A stretch of 64,000 nt of DNA from Bacteroidales bacterium (GTDB lineage Bacteria; Bacteroidota; Bacteroidia; Bacteroidales; GCA-2748055), in assembly GCA_023138875.1 (NCBI GenBank), contig JAGLOO010000024.1:1-64000 (forward strand), written 5' to 3'. The notes beneath the pieces are model-generated. The model did no database searches. It was not told the DNA's origin and worked only from the letters and a program-made list of their open reading frames with translations. The translations under genes and the position numbers were made by a program. Positions 8,778 to 17,730 of the stretch are shown here, piece after piece (within the stretch, counting starts at the first letter, position 1; the number at the start of each line of letters is the position of its first letter).

Positions 8778-11174
8778 CTATTCAAACACCGCTTTGTATT
8801 TCATATTGGTTTCAACGGCCTCCCTGCTGAAGTGATCTCTGTGGAATTTATTATTGACATACAGCTCGGTCTGGTCCAGGTAATGGGGTGATGCAGGAAC
8901 ACCTGAAGTACCGGTCGGGATCACCGTCAGCGACGCATCCCAGTCAGCCGTGTTGAATATATGACGTTCGGATGCTCCATGGTCTGCAACATAGGAATTG
9001 CCAAGTGGGTAGCTGTATGGACACACAGTATGGAAACTACCACCCACCGGGAAGGGTCCCCTGTTTATCTTGAAGAGTTTATCCAGAATACCTACACTTC
9101 CCAAGGGATGAATCAGCGCGACCTTGTGCAGGTCTCCCCATTGCCACAAGGCAGGATCCGTCCCGTACATGGAGGCAATGGTGTCCACTGCCTGGGAAAA
9201 GGCGGTCCTGATGTTATCATGGAATGATTCCTTTTTATCTTCTGTATTCACATCATCACACCACCGAGATTCCCCGGTGACCCTCACACGGTTGATCAGG
9301 TTGCGCGAAATAATATTGTTGTCAAGCATCAGTGGATAGAGCTCTTCTCCCAGTTCGTCTAGGAACATGGCCTTGTTTAATTCCAGCCACAGGATTTCAT
9401 AGATCAAAGCTGCAGAAGAAGTAACCTCCAGGTTGTAATCCCACTGCTCAAGGATCTGGTGTGCCGACTGATAGACACCCTCGGTGTTATCTTTAAGGGC
9501 TTCCAGATACACCGGAGTCATCTTCCGTGCAAAATGAGAAGTATGGTCCCGCAGCATGCGTTTAAAATCATCGGTTCCAAGGATCTCTTTTTCATCAAGC
9601 ATTTCCCGGATCCGTTCCACACGGTTGGGTAGACTGTACCATGTACCTATATAGTATGGATAATCATCCCCGACGGTCCGGTTGTTGGCACTGGAGACAT
9701 ACCCGTTTTCAGGATTAAATGAGTAGGGAAGCTCCTCGAATGGGACCTGTCCCAGCCAATCAAATAGAGAAGTGTCGCCAGGGTAGACCAGGATGCCGCC
9801 TTCCCTTCTGATGGGAATGCCAGCCGAGGTTTGCAACCCGATGTTCCCGAACCGGTCGGCGTAAACGATATTCTGACTTACTGAGTTAAACGTACTCACA
9901 GCATTCCTGAATTCGTCCCAGTTACCCGCCCTGTTCAGCAGATGAACGGATCTCAATTCATTGCTGAACTCATTACCCTGCCATCTAACGGAGAGCACCC
10001 GGTCATCAACTCCCCTGAACTCACTAATCACAGGACCACGGTGTGTATACTTGTTGACCCTGATTTCAGGTTCATCCATTCCCTTCACCATGATCTCTTC
10101 CACCACCACTTTCATATCCATCCACTGGCCATCAAGCATGTACTGGTTGCTGTCTTCCGGATTGATGGTTTCAAGATAAAAATCAATGTCGTCAACCGTT
10201 ACATTGGTCATTCCCCATGCAATATCATCATTGTGACCTGCGATTACATAGGGAGCACCTGGCAGAGCGACACCTGTAACATTGAATTCACCTTCCACCA
10301 CCTGGTGCATCTGGTACCATATCCCGGGAGCCATTAATCCCAGATGTATGTCATTGACCATGAACGGCATTCCGGTTTCACTCTTGGTCCCTGAGACAGC
10401 CCAGTTGTTGGAAGCCTCAAAAATCTGCAGGCCCAGTTCTTTCACAATTCCTATGGCATCATCCATACAGGATTGCAATTCCAGGTCATCGTTTGCGGTC
10501 ATAAACTCCGGAAAAACAGGTGTACTCTGGTATTTCATGTTGGGTAATAATTCCTGGAACAGCGTGTCCTCCAACACCTGTTGCATCTTATACAGCGCAA
10601 TCTCGGTCCCCCATCCGGAAGCAAGGTCCCAGGCCATATACCCAATAAGGTTGACGGTATGAATGGGTTCCCATAGATCGGGTTCATATCCCAGAAGAGC
10701 AAATTCAAAGGATAGGTTCTTGCGATTTTGTTCAATAAATTGGTTTACACCATCAGAAAATGCCTCTATGCAGGCGAGGATTTCGGGATCGGTTTTTGAA
10801 AGGACCAGTTTAGACTTTTCAGTAAAACTAAGCGCCCTGAAAAGCTGATCGGCATTGACCAGGCCGGGATCAAGGACTTCCGATAACCGACCTACTGTTA
10901 TCCTTCTAAGAAGATCCATCTGCCATAACCGGTCCTGGGCCATCACATAACCTGTTGTGCGGTACAGGTCAGGTTCATTGGTTGCATAAATGTGTGGTAT
11001 ACCAAATGAATCGCGGTATACTGTTACCTTGTCGGTGAGATTTTCAAGATCCACAGTTTCATTATAATCAGGAACAGCACGGGTTTTCAGGCCGTTCAGG
11101 TATATCATTCCTGCTGCCAGGGCAAGGACAATAATAGCGATCAGAACGGTGAGAACTCTCTTAAATATCTTCAT
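8778..11174 (-). CDS. Penicillin acylase family protein (Ntn hydrolase)
   Basis: A 798-residue precursor of the penicillin G acylase/AHL acylase family. It has an N-terminal membrane or signal segment (about 4-26), an alpha chain with the conserved TVYRDSFGIPHIYA start, and the autocleavage site before Ser255 in ASNNWAVSG, which would become the beta-chain N-terminal nucleophile. Typical beta-chain motifs follow: NDIHLGLMAPGIWYQMHQ and GHNDDIAWGMTNV. It should cleave an amide bond in the periplasm. The substrate (beta-lactam, acyl-homoserine lactone or peptide) is not predictable. Its start ATG overlaps the stop of the upstream EEP-family gene (TAATG), which indicates translational coupling. 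Confidence 0.92.
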   Translation of the reverse strand: MKIFKRVLTVLIAIIVLALAAGMIYLNGLKTRAVPDYNETVDLENLTDKVTVYRDSFGIPHIYATNEPDLYRTTGYVMAQDRLWQMDLLRRITVGRLSEVLDPGLVNADQLFRALSFTEKSKLVLSKTDPEILACIEAFSDGVNQFIEQNRKNLSFEFALLGYEPDLWEPIHTVNLIGYMAWDLASGWGTEIALYKMQQVLEDTLFQELLPNMKYQSTPVFPEFMTANDDLELQSCMDDAIGIVKELGLQIFEASNNWAVSGTKSETGMPFMVNDIHLGLMAPGIWYQMHQVVEGEFNVTGVALPGAPYVIAGHNDDIAWGMTNVTVDDIDFYLETINPEDSNQYMLDGQWMDMKVVVEEIMVKGMDEPEIRVNKYTHRGPVISEFRGVDDRVLSVRWQGNEFSNELRSVHLLNRAGNWDEFRNAVSTFNSVSQNIVYADRFGNIGLQTSAGIPIRREGGILVYPGDTSLFDWLGQVPFEELPYSFNPENGYVSSANNRTVGDDYPYYIGTWYSLPNRVERIREMLDEKEILGTDDFKRMLRDHTSHFARKMTPVYLEALKDNTEGVYQSAHQILEQWDYNLEVTSSAALIYEILWLELNKAMFLDELGEELYPLMLDNNIISRNLINRVRVTGESRWCDDVNTEDKKESFHDNIRTAFSQAVDTIASMYGTDPALWQWGDLHKVALIHPLGSVGILDKLFKINRGPFPVGGSFHTVCPYSYPLGNSYVADHGASERHIFNTADWDASLTVIPTGTSGVPASPHYLDQTELYVNNKFHRDHFSREAVETNMKYKAVFE

Positions 11175-12247
11175 TATATCGGGGTTTGGTATGTATGGTT
11201 GCCGGTAAGTCTCGCTTTAAGCTGAACCGGTTGATGGTCACTGAATTCGAAATTCACATCAATGGTCTTCACACCTTCAAGTTTTATATTGGGCGATAAT
11301 AAATAGTAGTCGATCACGGTAGTCAATGAGGTTGAACGGTTGTAGGGGACTGGTAAACGACGGTTTGTGGGCAGGGTTGTATCATAGGCCCAGGTCCAGT
11401 CAGCAGCCGGATAATCTTTGTCAATATAGGTCAGGTTCAGGGTGTCAAACTGATGGGATGGCAGTACCGGATCGAAACCATAGGGAGTCTGGTTCCAGTC
11501 TCCCCCTACAATAATGTAATTCCCCTTTTCGTATTCGGACAGCAGAAATTCTTTCAGAAATGACATCTGTAAAGTCCTCAGAGAACCATCGTCGTAAGCA
11601 GATTTGTGCGTATTGACGATGACCAGCTCGTTTCCATTCTGAACCGGGTAGCGGTTTATAAGGAAGCAACGGTCAAGCATGAAGAGCTTCATGGGCCAGG
11701 AATAGTTACCGGGAAAACTGTGTCTGTTAACCTCGGAAGGAGCTTGCCGTGAGAGTGTCATCAATCCCGATTCCACCTTACCCATAGGATCCTTTAATGG
11801 GATTGGTACAAACGAAACATTATAGTTCATTCCAAAAAAACTGCTGAAATGGTGGAAATGTCCTTCAATGATCTCATACTGGTTATAATGGTAACTACGT
11901 TTTGAATTACGGTCCACCTCCTGCAAAAGGATAAAGTCATAATCCAGGTAGGGTGTAAGGGTTTTAACAATGCCTTTCATGTTATTGATCACAACCTCTT
12001 CTGATGGTCGCATTTGATCACCACCATCATAAAAGAAATCCATGGAAGCATCAAGTCCCGCATACCCAATATTCCAGATCAACAGGTTGAAACCAGAGGT
12101 GTCGGAAACGGAAGCAGCCTGATTATTATTATGTTGCAACTCTTTATGCGCGGGTTGATAATCATCAACTGAAGCATAAACAAGGAATACTAGAAATGCC
12201 CCGACCAGGATCAGGATCAAGTATAACAACGGGCGAATAACTTTCAT
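11174..12247 (-). CDS. Endonuclease/exonuclease/phosphatase family protein
   Basis: Membrane-anchored or exported hydrolase of the EEP (DNase I/sphingomyelinase-like) fold, 357 residues from the ATG at 12247. The frame is open to 12307, but MKVIRPLLYLILILVGAFLV is the natural anchor start. Catalytic motifs in order: LIWNIGY, LLQEVDRNSKRS (metal-binding Glu), VNTHKS, GGDWNQTPYG and FSDHQPV (general-base His). It could act on nucleic acid, phospholipid or inositol phosphate. Its position upstream of and coupled to a penicillin acylase suggests a small catabolic operon, but no pathway is recognisable. Confidence 0.88.
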   Translation of the reverse strand: MKVIRPLLYLILILVGAFLVFLVYASVDDYQPAHKELQHNNNQAASVSDTSGFNLLIWNIGYAGLDASMDFFYDGGDQMRPSEEVVINNMKGIVKTLTPYLDYDFILLQEVDRNSKRSYHYNQYEIIEGHFHHFSSFFGMNYNVSFVPIPLKDPMGKVESGLMTLSRQAPSEVNRHSFPGNYSWPMKLFMLDRCFLINRYPVQNGNELVIVNTHKSAYDDGSLRTLQMSFLKEFLLSEYEKGNYIIVGGDWNQTPYGFDPVLPSHQFDTLNLTYIDKDYPAADWTWAYDTTLPTNRRLPVPYNRSTSLTTVIDYYLLSPNIKLEGVKTIDVNFEFSDHQPVQLKARLTGNHTYQTPI

Positions 12248-12361
12248 GGATGATTCAATCAGAATGACTAAAAAAAAATAAATGTACACAATTCTCTCAA
12301 TTTCCATATGTTGGTGAAATGGAAATTATCTATAAATTGGCCATGCCTTAAACTGACTCCT

Positions 12362-13717
12362 ATGAAAAACAAACTGCTTTCCATTTGCCTGATCTCTTTT
12401 GTTTCATTTACATTGCTTGCACAGGATTCCGACGCCGACTCCTCTGCCAGAGAAGAAAAAATAAAATCGGGTTTTTCCCTTGGTGGTGTCCCTGTGGTGG
12501 CCTATGATTCCGACATTGGATTTAAATACGGTGCCCTGGTCAACCTTTACTGGTTCGGCGACGGTTCACGTTATCCCATGTACGATCACTCTGTATATAT
12601 TGAATGGTCCAGGACCACCAAAGGAAACGGGATCAACCAGATCACCTATGATACGGATAAGCTGATCCCGGGGATCCGCTCTTTCTTCGAAGCCAGTTAC
12701 CTGACTGAAAAAGCGCTGGACTTTTATGGTTTCAATGGGTACCAGGCGATCTACGATTCAGATTATGAAGCGGACGTTGATCAGCACGGTGATGCCAACA
12801 GGCTTTATTACAGACACGCAAGACAATTGGTCAGGTTAAAGGCCGATTTCCAGGGAGAGATCTTTGGACAAAAACTTCGGTGGCTTGGTGGCATTGCCTA
12901 TTACGGGAATTCCATTGATTCGGTGGATGTGGATGGTTTGAATGAAGGTAAGGAAGAAGACCTGCTGTCTCATAATTCCCTGTATGGGAACTATGTGGAT
13001 TGGGGACTGATCCCGGGTGACCAGGCCAATGGGGGAGGGCATACCCTGTTGAAGGCAGGACTTGTATATGACACAAGGGATAATGAACCCAATCCGTTCA
13101 CAGGGATCTGGTCTGAATTGCAGTTGCATTATGCACCTTCATTCCTGAGCAGCACAGATTATAGCTATACACGGCTGGTTCTTACACATCGCCAATATTT
13201 TACCCTGATTCCGGAATGGATGAACCTGGCCTATAGGTTATCATACCAGGGGAAACTTACCGGTGAAATGCCATTCTATATGCTTCCTTACATCTTCCAG
13301 ACGGCCCCAAAACTTACAAGAGACGGAGTTGGGGGAGCAAAGACAGTTCGCGGGGTATTGCGTAACCGGATCGTGGGAGATGGTTTTGTGTTCGGAAACG
13401 TTGAATTGCGTGGAAAGATCTTAAGAACAACCGTATTGAATCAGAACTTCTATATAGCCCTCTCGGCCTTTGTGGATGCTGGAATGGTTACTCAAAAATA
13501 TAAGTTTGACACCTCAGGTTTGCCTGGAAACCTGCCTGATTATCTGCCTGCCGGGATCATTGATCTGGATGCAAAAGAGGTTCCCCATCTTGGTTTTGGT
13601 GGAGGTATTCATTTTGTCATTAACCACAACTTCATCGTAACAGTGGATTACGGAATGGCAGCTAAAAAGGATGATGGAGATTCGGGATTGTACATCAATC
13701 TGAATTTCCTTTTCTGA
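12362..13717 (+). CDS. BamA/TamA-family outer-membrane beta-barrel protein
   Basis: Outer-membrane protein of 451 residues from the ATG at 12362, with signal peptide MKNKLLSICLISFVSFTLLAQ (the frame is open to 12308). The body is made of alternating beta-strands, with the Omp85-like patterns LVYDTRDNEPNPFTGIW, a strand block containing VGGAKTVRGVLRNRIVGDGF (the RGxxxxR-type L6 motif of Omp85 proteins), and a C-terminal Phe (YINLNFLF). No POTRA domain precedes the barrel, so it belongs to the short surface-antigen branch and is not BamA itself. It diverges from the EEP gene, and its 3' end overlaps the HD gene by 23 bp. Confidence 0.85.
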   Translation: MKNKLLSICLISFVSFTLLAQDSDADSSAREEKIKSGFSLGGVPVVAYDSDIGFKYGALVNLYWFGDGSRYPMYDHSVYIEWSRTTKGNGINQITYDTDKLIPGIRSFFEASYLTEKALDFYGFNGYQAIYDSDYEADVDQHGDANRLYYRHARQLVRLKADFQGEIFGQKLRWLGGIAYYGNSIDSVDVDGLNEGKEEDLLSHNSLYGNYVDWGLIPGDQANGGGHTLLKAGLVYDTRDNEPNPFTGIWSELQLHYAPSFLSSTDYSYTRLVLTHRQYFTLIPEWMNLAYRLSYQGKLTGEMPFYMLPYIFQTAPKLTRDGVGGAKTVRGVLRNRIVGDGFVFGNVELRGKILRTTVLNQNFYIALSAFVDAGMVTQKYKFDTSGLPGNLPDYLPAGIIDLDAKEVPHLGFGGGIHFVINHNFIVTVDYGMAAKKDDGDSGLYINLNFLF

Positions 13718-14387
13718 TACCGCACTCATCATAGAACCTTTCCAGGAATTGCAGCATGAAGTTATGTCGCTCCAGGGCTATTCGCATTCCGGTTTCTGTA
13801 TTCATCAGGTCCTTAAGCTTGAGGAGCTTCTCATAAAAATGGTTGATGGTAGGGGCATTCGATTGATAGTATGCCTTTGAATCCTTGTACTCCTGAAGCG
13901 AAATAGAAGGGTCATATATGGGCCTGTTCTTAAATCCACCATAATTGAATGCCCTGGCAATTCCTATGGCCCCTATGGCATCCAGCCGGTCTGCATCCTG
14001 AACGATCTGGAATTCAATACTATTAATGCGATCCTGTGGAAATCCACCTTTGTATGAGACATACTTGATGATGGTTTGAATATGTTCGGCCTGCTCCCTG
14101 TCCACATCATTTTGAATGAGGAAATTGAAAGCCATCCGGTTTCCCAGTTCCTCATCCCCGTTGTTGAACTTGGCATCGGAAATATCGTGAAGCAGTGCTG
14201 CAAGCTCAATGGTGAGCAAATCTCCCTGACCCTCCTTCTCATGGATATGGAGGGCCATCTTCCACACCCTCTCAATATGGTTCCAGTCATGTCCCCCTTC
14301 GGCTCCGTTCAGGGTTTCCCTTACTAAGGCGATTATATTCTGAACAATCGTTTCTTTTTGGAAATCAGGCTGCTTCTCCCGGATCAA
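13695..14387 (-). CDS. HD domain phosphohydrolase
   Basis: A 230-residue HD-superfamily protein of the YedJ/uncharacterised hydrolase type. Metal ligands are visible as HDWNHIERV (about 34-42), LAALLHDISDAKF (the HD doublet) and later VQDADRLDAIGAIGIARAF. It probably acts on nucleotides or phosphate esters. Its start overlaps the stop of the upstream lipoprotein gene by 4 bp, so the two are co-translated. It converges on the outer-membrane protein gene with a 23-bp overlap. Confidence 0.9.
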   Translation of the reverse strand: MIREKQPDFQKETIVQNIIALVRETLNGAEGGHDWNHIERVWKMALHIHEKEGQGDLLTIELAALLHDISDAKFNNGDEELGNRMAFNFLIQNDVDREQAEHIQTIIKYVSYKGGFPQDRINSIEFQIVQDADRLDAIGAIGIARAFNYGGFKNRPIYDPSISLQEYKDSKAYYQSNAPTINHFYEKLLKLKDLMNTETGMRIALERHNFMLQFLERFYDECGIRKGNSD

Positions 14388-14908
14388 CTCTTCCCTTTCT
14401 TCTTTACCAGTGTAATGGTTCCCTTCCAGTGATGGTGAGAATTCTCATCTTCACTGCTGTTATAATCATCTGTCATGCCTTCACCTGTGGCACCTTTGAA
14501 TTTCCCGGTACCCCCCAGTATCTCAAATGGATCCCTCCAGTAGGAAACCACATGCTCAGGATGATCATCCAGTCTTCCTTCCAGGACCTGGCCCTCACAT
14601 TTCACAAACAGGGTGTCCCCGTTATCGGCAACCATAGAGGCGGCCATTGATTTGCCCGGATAATATCCTACACTATCCGCGCAGAAGTCAAAGAGAGTCG
14701 TGAAATTTCCAAGAACATCACTTTTCCCGGAACAATCCACCACCACGTGCATCCATGATCCAGGTCCGCATCTTACGGAATCGGGTTGAACAGAGATATA
14801 GATGCCAGTGAATTCTGCATCGAAAGGCACGGTTTCCGTGCGTTGGCAATTTGTGAAGGCTACCAGCATGCAGAAGCCCCCCATTGTAAGCATTAGATTT
14901 GTTTTCAT
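14384..14908 (-). CDS. Small lipoprotein with a beta-barrel-like GTGKFKGATGEG motif
   Basis: 174 residues. The N terminus has a lipobox (MLVAFTNC, Cys21), so a lipid-anchored envelope protein is predicted. The mature part is beta-rich, has several Cys and Trp, and carries the motif GGTGKFKGATGEG. This motif is seen in allene-oxide-cyclase-like/dirigent-like barrels and related DUF families. A His-rich stretch (ENSHHHWKGTITL) precedes the end. I do not recognise a specific function. It is coupled to the HD gene (4-bp overlap) and lies 73 bp downstream of rnfA. Confidence 0.72.
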   Translation of the reverse strand: MKTNLMLTMGGFCMLVAFTNCQRTETVPFDAEFTGIYISVQPDSVRCGPGSWMHVVVDCSGKSDVLGNFTTLFDFCADSVGYYPGKSMAASMVADNGDTLFVKCEGQVLEGRLDDHPEHVVSYWRDPFEILGGTGKFKGATGEGMTDDYNSSEDENSHHHWKGTITLVKKKGKS

Positions 14909-14981
14909 AAGATTGGTTATTGAGCTGGTTTTTTACAAATGAACCATAAAGGTATGAAATGATTCAACGTTAGTCCAGTCC

Positions 14982-15554
14982 CTAAACAATACCAGCGAAT
15001 CCCATGAAAGCCAGTGCCATCAGTCCGGCTACAATAAATGCAATGGGTACACCCTTCATTCTTGCCGGGACATTCATCAGATCAAGTTGTTCACGTATCC
15101 CGGAGAAAGTAATCAGGGCCAAACCGAATCCAATGGCATTCCCGATGGCAAATACCGTGCTCTCAAGCAGGTTAAAGTCTTTCTGGATAGCGAGGACAGC
15201 AACTCCAAGTACGGCACAGTTGGTCGTGATCAGGGGAAGAAAGATCCCGAGGGCCTGGTAGAGTGGCGGACTGATTTTCTTGAGGATGATTTCCACCAGT
15301 TGGACCAGGGAGGCTATTACCAGGATAAAAGTGATGGTCCGCATGTATGTGATGTCGAGGGGTACCAGGACCGAGTGAAATATCAGATAGGTAACCAGGG
15401 TGGCAATGACCATCACAAATGTCACGGCTCCGGTCATCCCGATGGCTGTCTCCACTTTGCTGGAAACCCCAATGAACGGACAGACCCCCAGGAACTGGTT
15501 CAATACAATGTTGCTGATAAATACAGCGGCTATAATGATCAGTACATATTCCAT
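14982..15554 (-). CDS. rnfA: Rnf complex subunit RnfA
   Basis: 190-residue polytopic membrane subunit with six predicted helices, homologous to NqrE. Conserved segments are NIVLNQFLGVCPFIGVS near the N terminus and LPLITTNCAVLGVA, whose Cys residues bind the intramembrane iron-sulfur centre shared with RnfE. Last gene of the rnf operon, 2 bp after rnfE. The complex couples ferredoxin:NAD+ oxidoreduction to ion (Na+ or H+) transport. Confidence 0.96.
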   Translation of the reverse strand: MEYVLIIIAAVFISNIVLNQFLGVCPFIGVSSKVETAIGMTGAVTFVMVIATLVTYLIFHSVLVPLDITYMRTITFILVIASLVQLVEIILKKISPPLYQALGIFLPLITTNCAVLGVAVLAIQKDFNLLESTVFAIGNAIGFGLALITFSGIREQLDLMNVPARMKGVPIAFIVAGLMALAFMGFAGIV

Positions 15555-15556
15555 GA

Positions 15557-16144
15557 TCAGGTATTTTTTTCTTTAATCATATTGGCTAGAACAATCAGGT
15601 ATCCCAGGGCGATAAAGGCACCTGGTGGGAGGATGAACAACAGCATGGCATCGCCGCTGATCATCTTCATTCCAAAGAAGGCCCCGCTTCCCAGGATCTC
15701 CCTGACTGCTCCCAGCACGGTCAGTGCCATGGTGAATCCGAAACCCATGCCTGTTCCATCCACCAGGGAAGACCAGACCGTATTTTTTGAGGCAAAGGCT
15801 TCCGCTCTTCCCAGTACAACACAGTTTACTACGATGAGGGGTATAAACAGACCCAATGCATCGAAAAGGACAGGTACGTACCCCTTCATCACCAGTTCAA
15901 CCACCGTCACAAAGGTGGCGATGATCACAATAAAGGCGGGGATCCTCACCTTATCTGGGATCATGTTCTTCACAAGTGAAACCACCAGGTTCGACATGAC
16001 CAGCACAAATGTGGTGGCCAGTCCCATTCCCAATCCGTTGATAGCCGAGGTGGTTACCCCCAGGGTGGGACACAATCCCAGGAAAAGTACAAAGACCGCG
16101 TTCTCCTTGATAAAACCTTTACTAAAGTTCTTCCACTGATTCAT
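15557..16144 (-). CDS. rnfE: Rnf complex subunit RnfE
   Basis: 195-residue membrane subunit homologous to NqrD and paralogous to RnfA. It shows GLCPTLGVTTSAINGLGMG and IPLIVVNCVVLGRAEAFAS, the paired Cys-containing loops that with RnfA hold the membrane iron-sulfur cluster. It lies 5 bp downstream of rnfG and 2 bp upstream of rnfA. Confidence 0.96.
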   Translation of the reverse strand: MNQWKNFSKGFIKENAVFVLFLGLCPTLGVTTSAINGLGMGLATTFVLVMSNLVVSLVKNMIPDKVRIPAFIVIIATFVTVVELVMKGYVPVLFDALGLFIPLIVVNCVVLGRAEAFASKNTVWSSLVDGTGMGFGFTMALTVLGAVREILGSGAFFGMKMISGDAMLLFILPPGAFIALGYLIVLANMIKEKNT

Positions 16145-16149
16145 AAGAC

Positions 16150-16725
16150 TTAGTTTTGACTTTCGACTAAAGCGTTGTATGCCCTTTGCACAGCATCACA
16201 GTAGGCACGGGAGGTGACAGTGGAAGCGGTGATCGCATCCACATCTCCACGGTCCTTTTTCACTGCAAGATTGAAACTCTCCGGGTGTTTTCCTGTAAAC
16301 TGCACGCTGAAATCCGACTTGTCTCTCTCCATTTTATCACCCAGCCCCGGGGTTTCAGCATGTTTAATCACAGCGATATCGATGATGGAACCATCCGGAG
16401 AGAATCCCACCATCAGTTTGAATTCCCCACTGAATCCTTCGTTGGTAAATGTTTCTACCGCAGTACCAAGGATCTCGTCACCTTTCCTGGCCAAATAGAA
16501 ATAGAGGGTATCCCCGTCTACATAAACCTTCTGAACCTCCTGGGAGGGTTCATTATCAAATCCGGGTACTACCACCCGGATGGCTTCATTCTTCTTTTTT
16601 AGTTCTGCCAGCCGGATGGGTTCTTTGGTCAGTGCAAAAACCGATCCCAGTAATCCTGCCGCTACCAGGGTTATCACGAACAGGGTGGTCACCATGGTCA
16701 GAAATGTGGATTCTTTTTTAGCCAT
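16150..16725 (-). CDS. rnfG: Rnf complex subunit RnfG
   Basis: 191 residues from the ATG at 16725, which has a strong Shine-Dalgarno sequence (GGAGG, about 6 bases upstream), unusual in this window. The frame is open to 16788 but overlaps rnfD further. One N-terminal membrane helix (about 8-32) precedes a periplasmic FMN-binding domain. The covalent flavinylation motif appears as DAITASTVTS near the C terminus, a variant of the usual [S/T]GA[S/T]. The start overlaps the end of rnfD by 8 bp. Confidence 0.94.
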   Translation of the reverse strand: MAKKESTFLTMVTTLFVITLVAAGLLGSVFALTKEPIRLAELKKKNEAIRVVVPGFDNEPSQEVQKVYVDGDTLYFYLARKGDEILGTAVETFTNEGFSGEFKLMVGFSPDGSIIDIAVIKHAETPGLGDKMERDKSDFSVQFTGKHPESFNLAVKKDRGDVDAITASTVTSRAYCDAVQRAYNALVESQN

Positions 16726-17710
16726 GAGCCACCTCCTTTCCAAATCTTTTGGGTTTGATATATTTGTTGAGTAACGGCGTAAAACCATTGAAAATCAGGA
16801 TAGCAAACTGGACCCCTTCCGGGTATGCCCCGAAGATCCTGATCAGTACGGTGACGATCCCGATTCCAACCCCATAGATCAACATCCCTTTCGCAGTCAT
16901 GGGTGACGTCACATAGTCGGTGGCCATATAGATGGCTCCAAGGATGAGTCCTCCTGTTAACATGTGGAACAGAGGATCTGCAAACCTGTCGGGATTCACC
17001 AGCCAGAGGATCCCGGTAAAGATGAATACACTGCCCAGGATGGAAACGGGGATATGCCAGGTAATAATCTTTCTGTAAAGCATGTACAGCATTCCAATAA
17101 GCAGAGCCAGGGCTGAAACTTCACCCGATGATCCCATCATCTTTCCCATGAAAAGGTTGAGGAAGGAGGGAACCTCCGGCATGATCTCACCCACTGTTTT
17201 CATGGCAAGCCCTTCTTTCATCAGCCCCAGGGGTGTTGCTCCTGTGGCCGCGTCAGTATATTGCATCCATTGGCCGGGTTCGGGCCAGGAGGTCATGGCT
17301 ACCGGAAAGGAGATAAAAAGAAATACCCTGCCAACCAGTGCAGGATTGAAAATATTGTTTCCCAGTCCCCCGAAGGTCATTTTTCCAATGCCCACAGCAG
17401 CCAACCCCCCGATCATGACCATCCAGAATGGAATATTAGCCGGCAGACAGAAAGCCAGCAGCAAACCGGTGAGAATGGCTGATCCGTCCATGTGTGTTGG
17501 CCTGGTTTTCATGACGAATTTCTGGATCAGGTATTCGAACAGGATGCAGGACAGGATCGAAACAGTGGTCACAATGACCATCCCAATCCCGAAATAGAAT
17601 ACCGAGACACCCAGGGCAGGAAGGAGTGATATGATCACCCCATACATGAGCCTGGGGACTGACTCCCCTGTGTATGTATGCGGTGATGGGGATACAATGA
17701 ATTTTTGCAT
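16718..17710 (-). CDS. rnfD: Rnf complex subunit RnfD
   Basis: 330 residues from the ATG at 17710 (MQKFIVSPSPHTYTGESVP). The open frame runs upstream into rnfC but lacks family similarity there. A polytopic membrane protein homologous to NqrB. The covalent FMN attachment Thr lies in DAATGATPLGLMK. The C-terminal helices include GAYPEGVQFAILIFNGFTPL. It lies 20 bp after the rnfC stop and upstream of rnfG. Confidence 0.95.
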   Translation of the reverse strand: MQKFIVSPSPHTYTGESVPRLMYGVIISLLPALGVSVFYFGIGMVIVTTVSILSCILFEYLIQKFVMKTRPTHMDGSAILTGLLLAFCLPANIPFWMVMIGGLAAVGIGKMTFGGLGNNIFNPALVGRVFLFISFPVAMTSWPEPGQWMQYTDAATGATPLGLMKEGLAMKTVGEIMPEVPSFLNLFMGKMMGSSGEVSALALLIGMLYMLYRKIITWHIPVSILGSVFIFTGILWLVNPDRFADPLFHMLTGGLILGAIYMATDYVTSPMTAKGMLIYGVGIGIVTVLIRIFGAYPEGVQFAILIFNGFTPLLNKYIKPKRFGKEVAHG

Positions 17711-17730
17711 TTCAATAATATTATAATTCT

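Noticed and set aside
15087-16139. 350-codon open frame on the + strand across rnfA/rnfE
   Set aside because: Antisense to two certain genes, no recognisable domain, and arises from their codon bias.
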